DNA of 64,000 bases. It comes from Liolophura sinensis (Eukaryota > Mollusca > Polyplacophora > Chitonida > Chitonidae). A program made the translations under genes and the position numbers. Location of the stretch: contig NC_088306.1 in the NCBI RefSeq assembly GCF_032854445.1, forward strand, positions 5,843,145-5,907,144. Reading direction: 5' to 3'. The notes beneath the pieces are model-generated. The model saw only the letters and a program-made list of their open reading frames with translations, had not been told where the DNA came from and did not search any database. Shown here piece after piece: positions 34,852 to 47,074 of this stretch. How positions within the stretch are numbered: position 1 is the stretch's first letter; every line of letters starts with the position of its first letter.

Positions 34852-35340
34852 ACATGTTTAACTTGATCTCAGTTCCACTCATTTTCGTTTCTGTTTTTAA
34901 AGACATTTCAAATCTTCATCCCTTGACGATGCTAATGGCAAAGCGCTTTGAGCCGAGAATAATAAAGTATAATCTACCTGTTAGGGTAAATTAACTTTTC
35001 GTCACTACCTCTAACATATAGTCACTGGTAAATGAGAATATGGGCTTTAAATCAGTTGAAATCTCCAGTAACAATCTCAAGAACCAGTGATAAACAACGA
35101 TTTAGAAGCTACTTAAATGTTGTGAATTGATTTATTGCGTTGCAGTTTTCGTTAAAATGCTACTTCAGCTAGCTTACAGGATACTTGAAAAGGCACTGTG
35201 AAACGAAGAGTATGAATTTACGGAAAATAAAGATGAATATGGCAAAAAAAAATCATGCTTGAAGCATTTTTATTTTAACTCCTCTTTTTATGCGTACTCT
35301 TCGTCAGTTGTGGGAATTTGTATTCGTATTGTTGTCCAGT
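34852..35340. other. No assignable feature
   Basis: Includes a GGCAAAGCGCTTTGAGCC near-palindrome around 34938. Nothing else recognised. Confidence 0.4.
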
Positions 35341-36480
35341 TTAAAAGTGAAGTATTATGTTTGATGGGGCAATAATGCCTAGAACCCAGAATTTGTGTAT
35401 TGTGTCAATGTTGGGCACACGACACAGCTGTCTTGACTCAAACCACGCTGACGTAGACAAGTCTTTAGAAGATCCTTTTAAAACACAAACAAAGCCCAAC
35501 GTTTTCTCATACACCTTGTAAACTCCTGGTTTGTAGGTACTCCTTACAAACTCTGTAAACTTCCTATGACAGTGAACTGCATTAGGCGCTGGCTTCGGTC
35601 TGTTGACATTGCTGGCGATATCGCTGTGTGATTTTAAGGCTTCTTTGTAATGATGTCCATGTAGCCTTTGACGGGTTTCTCCCAAACGCTCCAGAAAGTT
35701 TAGACCACTAAAGTCAATATCGGAGAGGGTAACTCATCTTAAATCACGTTAGAAACTTGTTTGATTGGAGCACGAAGCCGTAGACACGACGACTGTTTAC
35801 ATCCGGGATTCTGTCCTCTAAAAACAGAGATTTGTCAACATCATGTCGTCCTCCACAGAGGCTTTCTAAACCGTCTCTCATCAGCACAGTATTTTTCACG
35901 CCTAGCATTTGTCGTTTTACGTAATTCTTTCTTTGCATCATTATTGAAACCCAAGGACCTTTTGTCTGAAGCAGTGAGGATGTGTTATGTAGGCACTGAA
36001 AGGCAAGCACTTTAATCCCCACTACCCCAGAGGGGGGAGGCAACATAGTTGCTTAGAAAAAAAAAAGTAGTTCTCTTAACCTTATTCGGGAGGGTAGTCC
36101 AGCAGAGCTTAAACGACATAAATGGCAATAGTTTTTAAGAGTCAAATCATCTAAACCCTCCATCTTAATTATTCCTGCTAAAAGAAGCTCTTTAGCATGC
36201 TTTAGTCAGTCCCTCTGGTTTTAACCTCACCTCATGTAACAGCCCAAACTCCACAGGTTATACAAGTTAATCGATGCGTCGGAACAGACATTCGTCTTCC
36301 AGCCGTCAACCAAAATAAACGTCAATGATTGCAAAGCAAATTCCCAAAACGACGTTTAGCACAAAGCACAAAGTACAAAATTAGGACGGTAACATGCAAA
36401 GGGAAGCAGTCAACCGTTTTCGCCGATGTTAAAAAGACACAAGTATGTTCTAGGCGAATAGGTAAAATCAATACTTAAGG
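35341..36480 (-). pseudogene. Repeat S, copy 3, longest coding-like version
   Basis: Three segments on the minus strand match other S copies. 36480-36330 matches copy 1 (KRRFGN then stop). 36046-35744 (100 codons; DVDKSLFLED, VYGFVLQSNKFLT, stop) and about 35708-35341 (DIDFSGLNFLERLGETRQ, SHSDIASNV, KPAPNAVHCHRKFTEFV, YKVYEKTLGFVCVL) match copy 2. The last frame is open but begins after a stop and has no ATG, so it would need splicing or is a relic. The product is not recognised. The organisation suggests an old dispersed gene or unclassified element. Confidence 0.4.
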
Positions 36481-37659
36481 CGATTGCCATGTATGATTTA
36501 ATGACAAGTCCCAGTCGATAATTTGTGTGTCATCTTCATATGAACAGGGTATTTTCTCCTATCAGAATACAGAAGAGTAATTATGCAGTTGTGCTGATCT
36601 CCACGTATTTCTCACCATGGATTCGCTCTTAATCAGGTGATTCCTGAAGACAATAGGCTAGGGAACTTGGGAATTCAGTGATTAAATGATCAGAGAATGC
36701 CGCACGTGATCACCTCTGGGGCATTCTTCATAGAGTATTAGGTAAGGTAAGGCCTAGGATTCAGCCAGTCAAATTACACCGATCGGTGCTTCTGTGGCGC
36801 TCAAACGATGCACTTTGTCGTATCGACGCATCGAATTATACAGGTCAACGGAAAGTAGGATAAGTTTACTTCATATCCTGCGTTTATCGGACGATGCCAT
36901 TTGTCGAGTCCTACGATGAAATAGTGTATTATCTATTGTCGAATTTGAGAAGTCCACCCGAAAATCGCACGGTATGAACAATGCTTTATGCGGTAATTTA
37001 AAATAGGAGAATTCTGTTCGGGATTAGTTAAAGGTACATAACGTTTTCATAACGTTGATGTCGGCACCTGAGTTGCCGTTTACTCGCACCATTCTCAGAA
37101 AACATCCTACATCTAGGCCGAAAAGAATTCCAATTTATATCATGAAATAAGATCACAACATTTCCAGGGGTTTCTGTTTAGACAAAGTCGGGATTTCTAG
37201 AATGGCGTAATTCTCCAGTGGGTTAAAATGAATACAGTCAACAAGCCTAGTGCTCTGTCTTCCATCAGGATGTCTCCTCTTTTAAGTCCACAGTGACCTG
37301 AAGCACCTTCAACCATTTTTCCACGTGATTCTTACTAGCAGATATCGGGTTGTTGAGGACAATTGAGTTTTACAAACGATGCTGTTACCGATGAATGCTG
37401 TAAAATGTGATCGGGAGAGTGAGATTGTACTTCAACGAAAGGTTCACACCCGGAGACAGCGTATGATGCTGTCCGGATTAGCCGTACAGCACGTAAAATT
37501 TGTTTTAGCCGACTATCTCAAGACGCTGTTGCAAAACGCTGTGGAACGCACGGCGCCTGCCCATGCTCACTTCGTTCATAAACAAAGCAGTGTAGTTATA
37601 CATGCTGAACACTGCTGACACAGTGGAATTTTTATCAAAACCTTAGTTAATAGTATATA
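36481..37659. other. No assignable feature
   Basis: Contains AATGGCGTAATTCTCC at about 37201, a word also found near 38143 and 39823. The 79-codon plus-strand frame at 37379-37618 is not recognised. Confidence 0.4.
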
Positions 37660-38480
37660 ATTTTTTTCAGTCATCCTTGTTTTAGTTCCACGTTAATCTG
37701 TCCACCATTTCTGAAGATTTCACTCATAGCTTTATCTTGGATTTTGAGGTTTCTGTCTGCGGCAAACTGGACATCGTTAGCTTTAGCTCTTTTGTTGAAG
37801 CGCTGCCGACTATGTTGTGGAAAATGAATGAGTAAATAACACTTACTTTCACGGGGTCACGTGACTTTATGTCTGTTTTGTGAAAGCCACGACCTGTGTG
37901 GACTCACTAAGGTAGCCATCTACATGGCAGGTATCAGCCACCATAGCCACCAACACAACTTAAGAGGCAGGTTAGGCACATAGCGCCTGCATAACCACTT
38001 TTACGATTGTCTGAATGATTAATTGGAAAGCGCTTGTGTTTCCCATTTTGGACATTACCCATTGGCATCTGTTCTTTTCTGAATGTCTCTCCGCTTGGAA
38101 ACCGCCGCTTATAACCAAGTGGGGCCAACGCAAGTTCTTGTGATGGCGTAATTCTCTTTGACATTGCTAGGAATATAGCTATGTCAGCTATGTATTTTTT
38201 TGTTTTCAACTCTATTTTACATAACCTCCCAGAGATTTTGCAGCCTAGAAGTTGTTTTATATAATTGATATTAGGCTTTAAAATGACCTTTAACTTGAAA
38301 GAGAATTAATCTTTCGATGGCAAATGAGATTTTTTCAGAAAAGGGTGAATCCAAATGAGTTTCTCTGCTTAGTTTACTTCCATTTGTGTACCGAGACACT
38401 AAAAGCCTAATTCCTATATTCTTCTCTGGCTGTTCGTGATATGACAGGCTTCAAAGTAGCACTATAATACTTGTCATCCT
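37660..38480. repeat. Dispersed repeat R, copy 1
   Basis: It matches 41820-42560 in the same orientation: GCTTTAGCTCTTTTGTTGAA, GCGCTGCCGACT, TTGTGGAAAA, TTATGTCTGTTTTG, AAGGTAGCCATCTAC, TACGATTGTCTGAATG, TGTGTTTCCCAT. The minus-strand frames in both copies share HSDNR and GYAG residues, without a known family. Boundaries are loose; the 3' 300 bp are a weaker match. Confidence 0.65.
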
Positions 38481-38931
38481 GACTGTTTGTAATGTCAAAA
38501 CAGCCGCAAGGCCGCATCGGCAGAAACAGGAAATCGCATACAACAGTTCATTGTTTCTGGGCTACATCTTCAGCGATAGATTCATTCAATGCCGAAAAAC
38601 CAGCCATTGTTTACATGCCATTATATAATTATATTTATGTAATTTAAATACTCATTCCCAAACATTTTATTTGTTTGATCCTCAACTTCATATAACATTA
38701 GGAAAATGTAAGCGCAAAGTCTTTGCCCATCATTTAAAACTTTATCTGTATCAGGGTTTTAGCTGGAATGTCTAAGGCAATGATGATAAGACATTTTCAA
38801 GATGTATATATATATTATTACATATCCTTTTGGGCCAGTCAGTTGTACCACATTAAGAATATTGTGTAAAAACACAAATGTATTTTTCTGAAGAGTTTTG
38901 AGCTGCAGTCATTGAACGATACTAAATTTCT
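38481..38931. other. No assignable feature
   Basis: AT-rich, nothing recognised. Confidence 0.4.
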
Positions 38932-39325
38932 GCCAGATCTTATTGATATATCTGGCATGGATGTGGGTCGGAACATCCTCGTGGGAAAGGCGTAATATCA
39001 GAGGAAGATGTTCACATCATACGCCTATCATCCGCGTAGGATGGGCGTATGATACACTAACATTTACACATAAACGTGTCTATTTTTGAAGCATTTGCGG
39101 CGATGTGTTCGACACCTTGATCGTACTCTAGGAACAAAGAAAATAAATACTGAAAAACGGCAAGATCTAGTACCTGGCGTGGGTTACTAATTTGAACATT
39201 ATCATGATAATTTGCAGATCGCGTTTTGCCTTTATCCATTGAATACAAAATCATAACCTACAATACGCGATTTCGTTCTGTGCAAAATTTTGTGAGGCAT
39301 TCAGTTTAAGGTGCTAAATATAATG
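38932..39325 (+). repeat. Dispersed repeat Y, copy 1, hairpin-bearing
   Basis: It matches 55828-56275: TATTGATATATCTGGCA, GATGTGGGTCGGAA, CATCCGCGTAGGAT, then downstream GTTCGACA, TATCATGATAA-like words and a TAAGGTGCTAAAT end. ATCATACGCC (39016-39025) pairs perfectly with GGCGTATGAT (39044-39053), and an outer GGCGTA pairs with TACGCC around 38989-39025, so two alternative hairpins exist. Class unknown. Confidence 0.7.
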
Positions 39326-39639
39326 TAAATAGTCCCGAACACCCCGGGCGTATTCACCATCGTCCCCTGAGATAACTCCATTCAAATTTCTGACCTGGCG
39401 ACACTTTTTAACAAAATTGTCAAACAGATGATCAGAGTCAAACCTACCCTGTCAGACGTCAGTTAGGCAGGACGTTTCACTACTTTACTTTTGTCTGCAT
39501 CCGCCTCCACTTTCTCAAATACATCAAGATTTATAATCAAAATGAGACTTGAAGCCTACCCTACAAAATGATATCCCTTATCAAGTACAAGAAAACGATA
39601 AAGGGCAGCCCAACGGAGCATAGAAAAACATATCTAAAA
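39326..39639. other. No assignable feature
   Basis: Nothing recognised. Confidence 0.4.
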
Positions 39640-40130
39640 ATACAACCGACCAGGAAGCGTTAATTATGGAGTGTATCCAGTTCGAGTATCTGTTCCACAC
39701 ATTAAAGTCTACCCTCAGCTGTTGTTTTCTCCCGTCGTCCCCAGCATAATCCTAGACCGACAGGAACTTGCATTCAAATCAACCGAGGAGGTAACTACTT
39801 AGTTAAGGTCGTGGACGCCAGGATGGCGTAATTCTCCTTAGAGTTATAAGGAGTGCAGACAGCAGACTTATTATTCTGCCCCCTCCACGCCCCCCCCCCC
39901 CCCTCCCCCTCCCTTCTTAAGGATGTACGTCTTTTCTTCTGAGCCTACACACGTGACCGTCTCGGTCTTCCCGCCGAATCCTGCCTGGATTCTTCCCAAC
40001 AGTCGCCGGAATATCCAGATAAATCGACCATCGACAACTGGGATGCTTGTACTTATCAGCCTATTACACACTGACCGGTCGTGGTTCTCATCACGTGACG
40101 AGACGTTATCTCCAGGGACTGATTTTTACT
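39640..40130 (+). repeat. Dispersed repeat P, copy 1, with C-rich tract
   Basis: A diverged match to 47680-48130: GCGTAATTCTCCTTA or GGTAATTCTCCTTAAGG, ACAGC, a variable C- or G-rich stretch, then ACACTGACC or GCACGCTGACC about 200 bp later. The tract at about 39880-39914 is nearly pure C, so its complement could form a G-quadruplex. A 126-codon plus-strand frame (39923-40303) begins in it, with no known motif. Confidence 0.5.
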
Positions 40131-41819
40131 CACTGTACGCCAAAGTTCGTCTAAAATTAACACATCTGGATAATCTTTGTTTTATCCACTTCACCTTCGG
40201 ATTTAGTCGAAAAAGTCCCCGACGCTTGGCGTATCAGGACCTGATGATACTCACCATAACACCATCACGTGAAAATTTACTCGAGAAAGGTCCCGCTATC
40301 TAAGACATGCTGTGTCAATAATATAGACCTTCTTGAGAGCACCGGCGAAAATTGCTGCCAATATTTGACAACTCAAATCCAGATTGTTCAGGTCTTTTCA
40401 CTGCATGTGCTATTTTAAAAAGTTGCCTCTGACGAACACTCGCATGTAGATATCAGAGTTGTTTTGTTTTGTTTTGTTTTGGTTCTTTTGGTTATTTTGA
40501 CATTTCACCTTTGACTTTATGTCAATTGCGCCCGAAGGACATATCGTACCTATGTTTAGGTAGGGAAAACATCTTTGTGTGAACTCCTGTGGGTAAGAGA
40601 GCTATTTAGACTGTAAAACAATTTCTGGGCACAGAAGAAAATAAAATTAAGAAAAACTCTTGCTAAATTCGGCACCCAAGACCGAGCATGCAGATGTTTC
40701 ATACAGTCTGTTTAAAAAATATCGTGTTATTCAAATCAAGTTTGTTTCAGACAGATTATTTTGTGTTGTTACATCTACAATGATTTCATTTTTTCCCTTT
40801 ATTTCGCGTCAAAATTTCTAGTTACGAAATGTAACCCTGAAATCGAGCAATACCAGTTGCGAGAGTTAAGTAGATAAAGTGCCCCAGATGTGTCGGATTG
40901 ACTGTAAGGGATATTTACCTCTCTACACACGAGAATTCATTCTTCCATAGTATAAATTGACGTGAACTATGTCATCTTTCACTAACCTGTTTTGAGACTC
41001 GCTCAGCCAAAAGGGTCCATGGCAAACACGTTTCTTCATAGAATTTATAGAAACATGCGGTTGACATAGACTTATGCTTGGGAAGATTTAATGCCCGTGT
41101 AAAGAGCGGTAAGTGTCCTTTACCGTCAGTCCGACACATTAGGGTCTGGTTCCCTCGGTAACGCCAGCAAATGAGTTGCTCGATTTCAGAGTAACATTTA
41201 CCATATACAAATTTTCAGCATATTGAGTTTAAAAGTTTTGGCATTTGGTCACAGCAATAATGGTGGTAACCGGATATGCCTTTTCTAAAGACACTCATGT
41301 AAATTTCCGAGGAGATTACAAAGAATTTCCTATCATTGTGTTTTCCGATATCCTGCTCGGAGAATTTCTCTCCAGTTCGTGAAGCTAGACACACTCTACA
41401 TACAAGAAGGACTGGTTCAAAGAAAGAAAACACTGAACTTTCCGGTAACCTCATTTTTTGAGAGAAATTGAGGTATGGTTAAACAGCGTAAACGATGATA
41501 ACCTTTTGGAGTGGAAGCCCACTAATTTCCCATCTCAGTATTTCTAAAATTGAACATGTTTTATTGTGTGGGAGAATGTCATTTGCGATTTTCTAAAATT
41601 ACACATGTTCAGGTGTAAAAAAGACGTATTTCTTCCAACAGTGCTTCCAAGCCATCTTAATAAACCATATTATTTTTTCCCTGATCGCCCAATATGTCGT
41701 GCTTTTCATATGTTGATCGTTGCAAGTTTGTTGCGGCGATGTGTTTAATAATGATCAAATAGCAATAAAATTCAGAATGTTTTCTGTACTACAACTCTGT
41801 GTACTAATTGACTGATTAA
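40131..41819. other. No assignable feature
   Basis: Contains a short GTTTT run near 40462-40482 and unremarkable frames. No internal repeat match noticed. Confidence 0.45.
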
Positions 41820-42560
41820 GCACTTCTCTAATAACTCCACTTTGGGTTTTGCATTTTTGGTCTGTGGTTAATTAAGTAACATAAGTAGCTTTAGCCTGTT
41901 TGTTGAAGCGCATCCGACTGTCTTGTGGAAAAAGAAAGGCTAAATTACTCTTACATTTACAATTTCACTTGTCTGTTTTGTTTCTCCAACCTCCGTTGTA
42001 CCTCTAAGGTAACGATCTACGTCGGCACTGTCAGCTACCATTATTTTTATCAAGGGCGACCAACATGACTTGAGAGTTCGCTGATTGTGCCGGCGTAGCC
42101 ACCGTTACGATTGTCTGAATGCTTAGCTGATGCATGTGTTTCCCATGTGGGACAATATCTGCTTTTGGAAGGCGTAAAGGGAATGGATCTCTTAGATCTA
42201 ATTCTTCTTAGCATCAGTATACCTGTTATCCTAAGTCCCTGAGGACACCGACTCCCTTCGTCTGCAGACAGGCTCCGACAAATCATCCCCCTTCTTTCCG
42301 CTTTGATTCTTCCAAGCTGCCATCGGTTCGAGCAGCTATACTTCCTCTCCAGCTCTCCCTCTGTGCCCTCACGCACCAAAACCCAACTTCAATCCTGGCC
42401 TTTGTCTCACCCATATAATTAAGACGTACAGCACAGAGAGAAAATCCAGAGCAGCGACGCCACAGAAATGCCTGGCAAATTTTCACGCGTAACCGGTGAA
42501 ATAAGCCCTCTTTTCAGTTTACTTCAGCTTAGGTTTTATTATAACTGTTCGTGTAAAAAT
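41820..42560. repeat. Dispersed repeat R, copy 2
   Basis: Second copy of the segment at 37660-38480 with GCTTTAGCCTGTTTGTTGAA, GCGCATCCGACT, TTGTGGAAAA, AAGGTAACGATCTAC, TACGATTGTCTGAATG and TGTGTTTCCCAT. The 109-codon minus-strand frame (42050-42379) lies mainly here; its upstream half has no counterpart in copy 1. Confidence 0.65.
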
Positions 42561-43227
42561 GCATAAATAGTTGCAAATTACACGCCTACTACCAACATGG
42601 CTTAAGCAGAATTAGGTTAAAAAAAAAGGCAGTTATGTGAACTGCAATTTTTTAGACGTCAATGATTTAGAATTACTCAAAATGCTGTGTTGTCATCACA
42701 TTTAACATACAATCACACTGAAACAGACTACCTGCATTTCTCATCGTTTGTACTCGATCTCTAGAGTCTTAGTCTTCCTGGCACCACCAGGAAGCCAGAC
42801 GTAATATACCTGCAATCTCCCTCCATGTACATCATCCCAGAGTAATGAGGATACTTAAGTTAAAGCTCTCCTAACATGTCACAGATAATCGCATTATCTG
42901 ACGACACTGTCAAGGTTCGAGCTCGTGGAAACCAGATAGTATGATATAGATAGTGAAAATCAGAAATAACGTCGTTGTAAATGAAGTATTAGAGCTGTAA
43001 GATTGAGTGATAGGGTGGCTTCTGTAATACAGGTGAACACACATAATACAAGATCGTTACATATGACCCTAGACGCTAGAAACCCGGTTAGGTGTACCTC
43101 AAATTTTTTTTCTGAAAGTTATACATATAAAATGGCTGTATTTTGGTCTCATTACGGGAATTTTATCATGTGGCAGATGACAGGACTGAAGCCTCTGATA
43201 ACAGCACAGCGTCACCTTGTGTTCATG
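42561..43227. other. No assignable feature
   Basis: Nothing recognised; a 104-codon plus-strand frame at 43003-43317 runs into the SINE and is probably fortuitous. Confidence 0.4.
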
Positions 43228-44360
43228 AATGAATGGTTATACAACAACTCTACTTCGGCAATCGAAGTCAAACGACCGCGGGATCAATTCCAGATCGGGC
43301 CACACCAAAGATTTTAAAAATGGTGCTTGCTGCTGTCTAGCTTGGCGCTCAGCACTAAGAGGTCAAAGCAAGGTAACATGATTGGTTGGCCCGGTTACTG
43401 GGTGGGGTGTCATGTTTGGTGTCTTCGGCATTATACTTCAGTGGCAGTGATGTGAACCCTTTGGCGGCATTGACTCGCACTGCTACATGACGACACAATA
43501 TATGTGCAGACATCTAATGAGTTCTCGCCGTTATGTGACTGAGTGTTATGTGCACGACTGTCGTCAGTTTCTAAATTTAGCTTGCCATTGTTTACATACG
43601 CTGAGTTCAGCGCCTGCTGTCTGCCTATACCTTAGAATATTCCAGAATGCCCTCAGTTCGGTGCCTGTTTGTTTACATCAAGTGTTCAGGAATTTTCTTA
43701 TTCTGGACAATTCCACCAGGCTATATAAGACCTATGAAAGCAGGTCAAGCGGAGAGAACAGAGAACGGAGAACGGAGAATTATTGAGAGTTTTGGATGCT
43801 TTCGCTGTGTATTATTTTAGTAGGCCTTTGTGCTGAATTTTGGTGTCTCTATAGCCTCTGGCTTTGTTATATCCTATCTCCACCGAGCACTTGTTCAGTC
43901 TGAACTTGTATGTTTAATTTGTGCTCTTGTATCCACAGTGCCTATTAGTACACGGACCCTGTCTGTGGAATTTTGTGTATATTTCGTCATACACTCAGTT
44001 TTACTGTGGATTTTCCCTCTTGTGAATTTGCCTCTGAGCATTTATGCCTGTGTGGTATATATATTGTGGAATATATGCGTCCGTTTGGACTTGACACCGT
44101 AAGTACTTCAGTATTTGTATAGATACTGCTATCCTTTCTTGTTACACTTAAGTACTTTAGTATTTGTATAAGTCTTATCATCTTTTCTTGTTAAGCTAAT
44201 AAATTGTTGTAAAATAAAATCTGCTGGTTTTGGTTACTTTTTTGTGCGGCTAAACTGTCGTGTATTTCGAACAAGCCATCTCTTTATATTACAGACAGTT
44301 TGGGTAGTAACACTGAGAAATTATTAATTACGAGGCTAAACCCCAAGCATACATACAAAC
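43228..44360 (+). mobile_element. SINE F2b split by a solo LTR
   Basis: The left part (43228-43543) has a worn tRNA-like head, GGGATCAATTCC, CACCAAAGATTTTAAAAATG, TTGGCGCTCAGCAC, GGTGTCTTCGGCATTATACT and TTATGTGACTGAG. The tail resumes at about 44313 with CTGAGAAATTATTAATTACG and GCTAAACCCCAAGCATAC. Joining across the LTR restores the order seen at 528-889. Confidence 0.85.
43544..44312 (+). mobile_element. Solo LTR of a retrotransposon, 769 bp
   Basis: It starts TGTTATG and ends AGTAACA, giving short inverted termini TGTTA and TAACA of the TG...CA type. CTGAG flanks it at 43539-43543 and 44313-44317, a 5-bp TSD. Inside are a TATA box (TATATAAG, about 43722-43729), a purine-rich GAGAACGGAGAACGGAG region just downstream, and polyadenylation signals AATAAA at 44198 and 44213. 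No internal region or second LTR is present, as expected after LTR-LTR recombination. The frame at 43830-44102 is not recognised. Lineage not assigned. Confidence 0.85.
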
Positions 44361-44392
44361 TTCAGCAATATTTAAGCCATATCGTGGCGATT
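44345..44392 (-). mobile_element. SINE F3 tail fragment
   Basis: CAGCAATATTTAAGCCATAT followed by CGTGGCGA matches the 5' half of the F3 tail at 3509-3565 on the minus strand. It abuts the F2b tail end to end. Confidence 0.55.
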
Positions 44393-45056
44393 GTAGTCCA
44401 ACTGGTTTTTGGTTAATAGTATGTGTTGTATGAGCTCAACATTCACAGATATTACGCTAAATTTTTTGAGCGTAGTGAACGTTGTAAACCCCGGACTTGA
44501 TAGTAACCCTTGTGGACAATCTATTTTTAAGTATCCCTCAAACGCGCCTGTTATTTCTACGCCGAGAAATCGACACATCATTGGAACAGAGCAACTGATT
44601 TTATATCCCTTTTTAACATTTTAAACGGGTGTTGTGACATTTATTGCATTCTGTTCATTGGACACGCCATCCGCCTAATTTTACATCTGATGTGGATTAC
44701 TGCCCACATTGCTTAACTTATGTCACATCAGAGATTCCATTCACTTTACATGAGAAACATTTTTTTTCGTGTCACTTGCAAGACATCAAAATAAATGTGT
44801 AATCAATCGATCTACACATCACTCTTGCGACTGGATTGCTCCTTTCAAGATGATTACGGCAGCAAAGAAATAAAAAGTAATGGAATGTTTTCTTATCAAT
44901 CCGTCGAAAACACATGCGGTTTAAATATGTGGAAGCCAACTGGTATCTGGTCTGGACACCCCGTATTTTAACGAAACTAAAGTTGTCCCGTTACAGAGTA
45001 TTCAGCGTCATACCAAACATACAATATTCTGATGTGGGGGCGTCCGTCTCGGAAGT
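44393..45056. other. No assignable feature
   Basis: Nothing recognised. Confidence 0.4.
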
Positions 45057-45170
45057 GGACGGTCGTGGGGTGCCCCCAGGATCTGCCCCTTTTTTCTCCC
45101 ACCATATTTGCGGGCGACGTTGTATATAAGTAAAATATTCCCCAATGCAGCGTATGAATGCCAAACATGC
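45057..45170 (+). mobile_element. SINE F1 3' remnant, diverged
   Basis: GGACGGTCGTGGGGTGCCCC, ATCTGCCCC, TCTCCCACCATA, GTATATAAGTAAAATATTCC and ATGCCAAAC follow the F1 order with many substitutions, indicating an old copy. Confidence 0.65.
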
Positions 45171-45572
45171 TTTTTCTTCAATTCGGTGATACATTCCAGT
45201 AACATACCGTAAACATCAAATACCCTTGATGTGTATAACATTTGGAAAACCCAGACAAGCATTACAAATCCGTGCAACGTAACACCCAATAGAGACTTGA
45301 ATTTACCACATTTTGAGTATTACGCGCACCTCTGTCAAGCTGCGTCATTATGAATATAGGTTAGCGCCTGGATTCATTTGATTTAGTTCACAATTTCTTT
45401 CATTGGTCTTTTACACACTAGCGGTGTTCAGAAATGTAACCCACTGGTCAGGGTTTCAGCGGATAATACCGAAATGACCCGAGTAAGCCCCGGACGTTCG
45501 ACATATACCTAACAAAGCACCTTGATGTAAAGTCGCAATGAAACCAGCAACACCTGGCCTCGTGACAATAAT

Positions 45573-46010
45573 ATGAATTGTAAGGGCAGATCTCAATTGT
45601 CAGGGGCAGATCCCAATTGTCTGGAGCACATTCAAATTATCAGGGGTCGATCTCAATTGTCAGTGGCCGATCTGTTGTCAGTAGATGATGTCAATTATCA
45701 GTTGCCGAGGTCAATTGTAAAGCGCCGATATCTATTGTCACATGCCGTTCTCAGTTGTCACCGACAAATCCAAATGGTCAGGGGCATATCCAACTTGTCA
45801 GGGACACATCTCAGTGAACGACCTCACTTGTCAGGGGTCGATTTCAATTGTCAGGGGTCGATCTTTTGTCAGTGGACGATCTTTTGTCAGTGGACGATGT
45901 CAGGAGTCGTTCTCAATTATCAGGGGTCGATTTCATTTGTCAGTGGTAGATCTCAATTGCCAGAGGACGATCTCAATTGTCAGGGGTCGATTTCAACTAT
46001 CGAGAAACGA
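45573..46010. repeat. 20-bp minisatellite, about 21 degenerate units
   Basis: The unit is close to CAGGGGTCGATCTCAATTGT, with some units shortened. Because three units equal 60 bp, stop-free reading can persist: a plus-strand frame runs 45573-46112 (179 codons) and another 45742-46041. The encoded repeats (CQGSI and SGVDFN-type) follow the DNA repeat and no known family was recognised. Confidence 0.9.
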
Positions 46011-47063
46011 TCCCCTGCAGCGAGGAAACGCAGAAGATTAACAGTTCTGAATGTTCATGTTCGTCCACTGCTTGCCTATCATTGTTGGCCAAAAAAATCA
46101 TTTCCTGACTGAGAATGTCATCATGGAATACTTGTGGACGAGACAACTTAGTGCTTGGATGTTTTGGCTGATCTATATTGGGACCTGGATGGTGTTTATT
46201 GACCAGTTTTGGTCCAAATTGCCAAGACGCTGGTAAGATCTTCTAGTAAATCCCTTGGGAAGAATTCTGTTAACGATTCATTTAGATCTGAAAATATGCA
46301 TTTCCCACAGTGATTTTGTGATTGGAGGTCCTAGGAGACGGGAAATCAGAATTCCAATTATTTGCCAAGTATATCCCCAAATGTGTACTATTAGAAGCAA
46401 AGTGACGGCTCTGTGGTCCAGTAATGCTCTCTAAGATTAACGTTGCAGAGAGCCCATTACTCCAGATGTCCGAGGCTTTTTGCTTCGAAAAAGCGTATGT
46501 ACTCCATCGATTCTTCTTAGTAGATGTTGTGCGTGTCTTTGTTTATGTACTGGGTTTGTGTTTCTTTGTTTTGTTTTAATGTTTTGGATACTGATTAAAT
46601 CTAAGAGACTGACGCATTCGGGTCTTTTGAGATTTGTGATTTAAAAGGATTACTTGTAATGCTTAAAAGTGAAATGTAAGTGGTTACTGGCATAGCCGCC
46701 ATCGATGGATATCCTTCTGTTCTGGAATGCATGCATGTGCCCCATATGGTTTGTACCTGTCTCGCCCTCTAGTATTTGATAGATCCTACGCGTTGTAATA
46801 CGATTTCAATCAACGTCACAAGTTATTACTGCAAAAATTAATGTGTCAAGGTTGTCCCACTAAACGCCTTCACTCTAAGTTTCTTAAGTTTTACAATGAG
46901 TATAATTCTCTTAAGTATATATGGACAGTGTTCAGAATCTCTGGTGTCTAATACCATTCATTGTGTTGAATTAGATCGCCACTCTGGACATTGAAACAAA
47001 TGCAACAGAGATAGGGATTTACTATATACGACTTACACTCTAACATACGGTACACGATTTCAT
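46011..47063. other. No assignable feature
   Basis: Includes the non-repetitive end of the 179-codon frame. Nothing recognised. Confidence 0.45.
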
Positions 47064-47074
47064 CACTGATTTCA

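Noticed and set aside
34549-35016. Full LTR bounded by TGTTA and TAACA
   Set aside because: Flanking 5-mers (TTCTT and TATAG) differ and no second copy was seen; kept only as a promoter-like observation.
39923-40303. 126-codon plus-strand frame as a gene
   Set aside because: It begins beside a C-rich tract inside a diverged repeat and shows no domain or plausible gene context.
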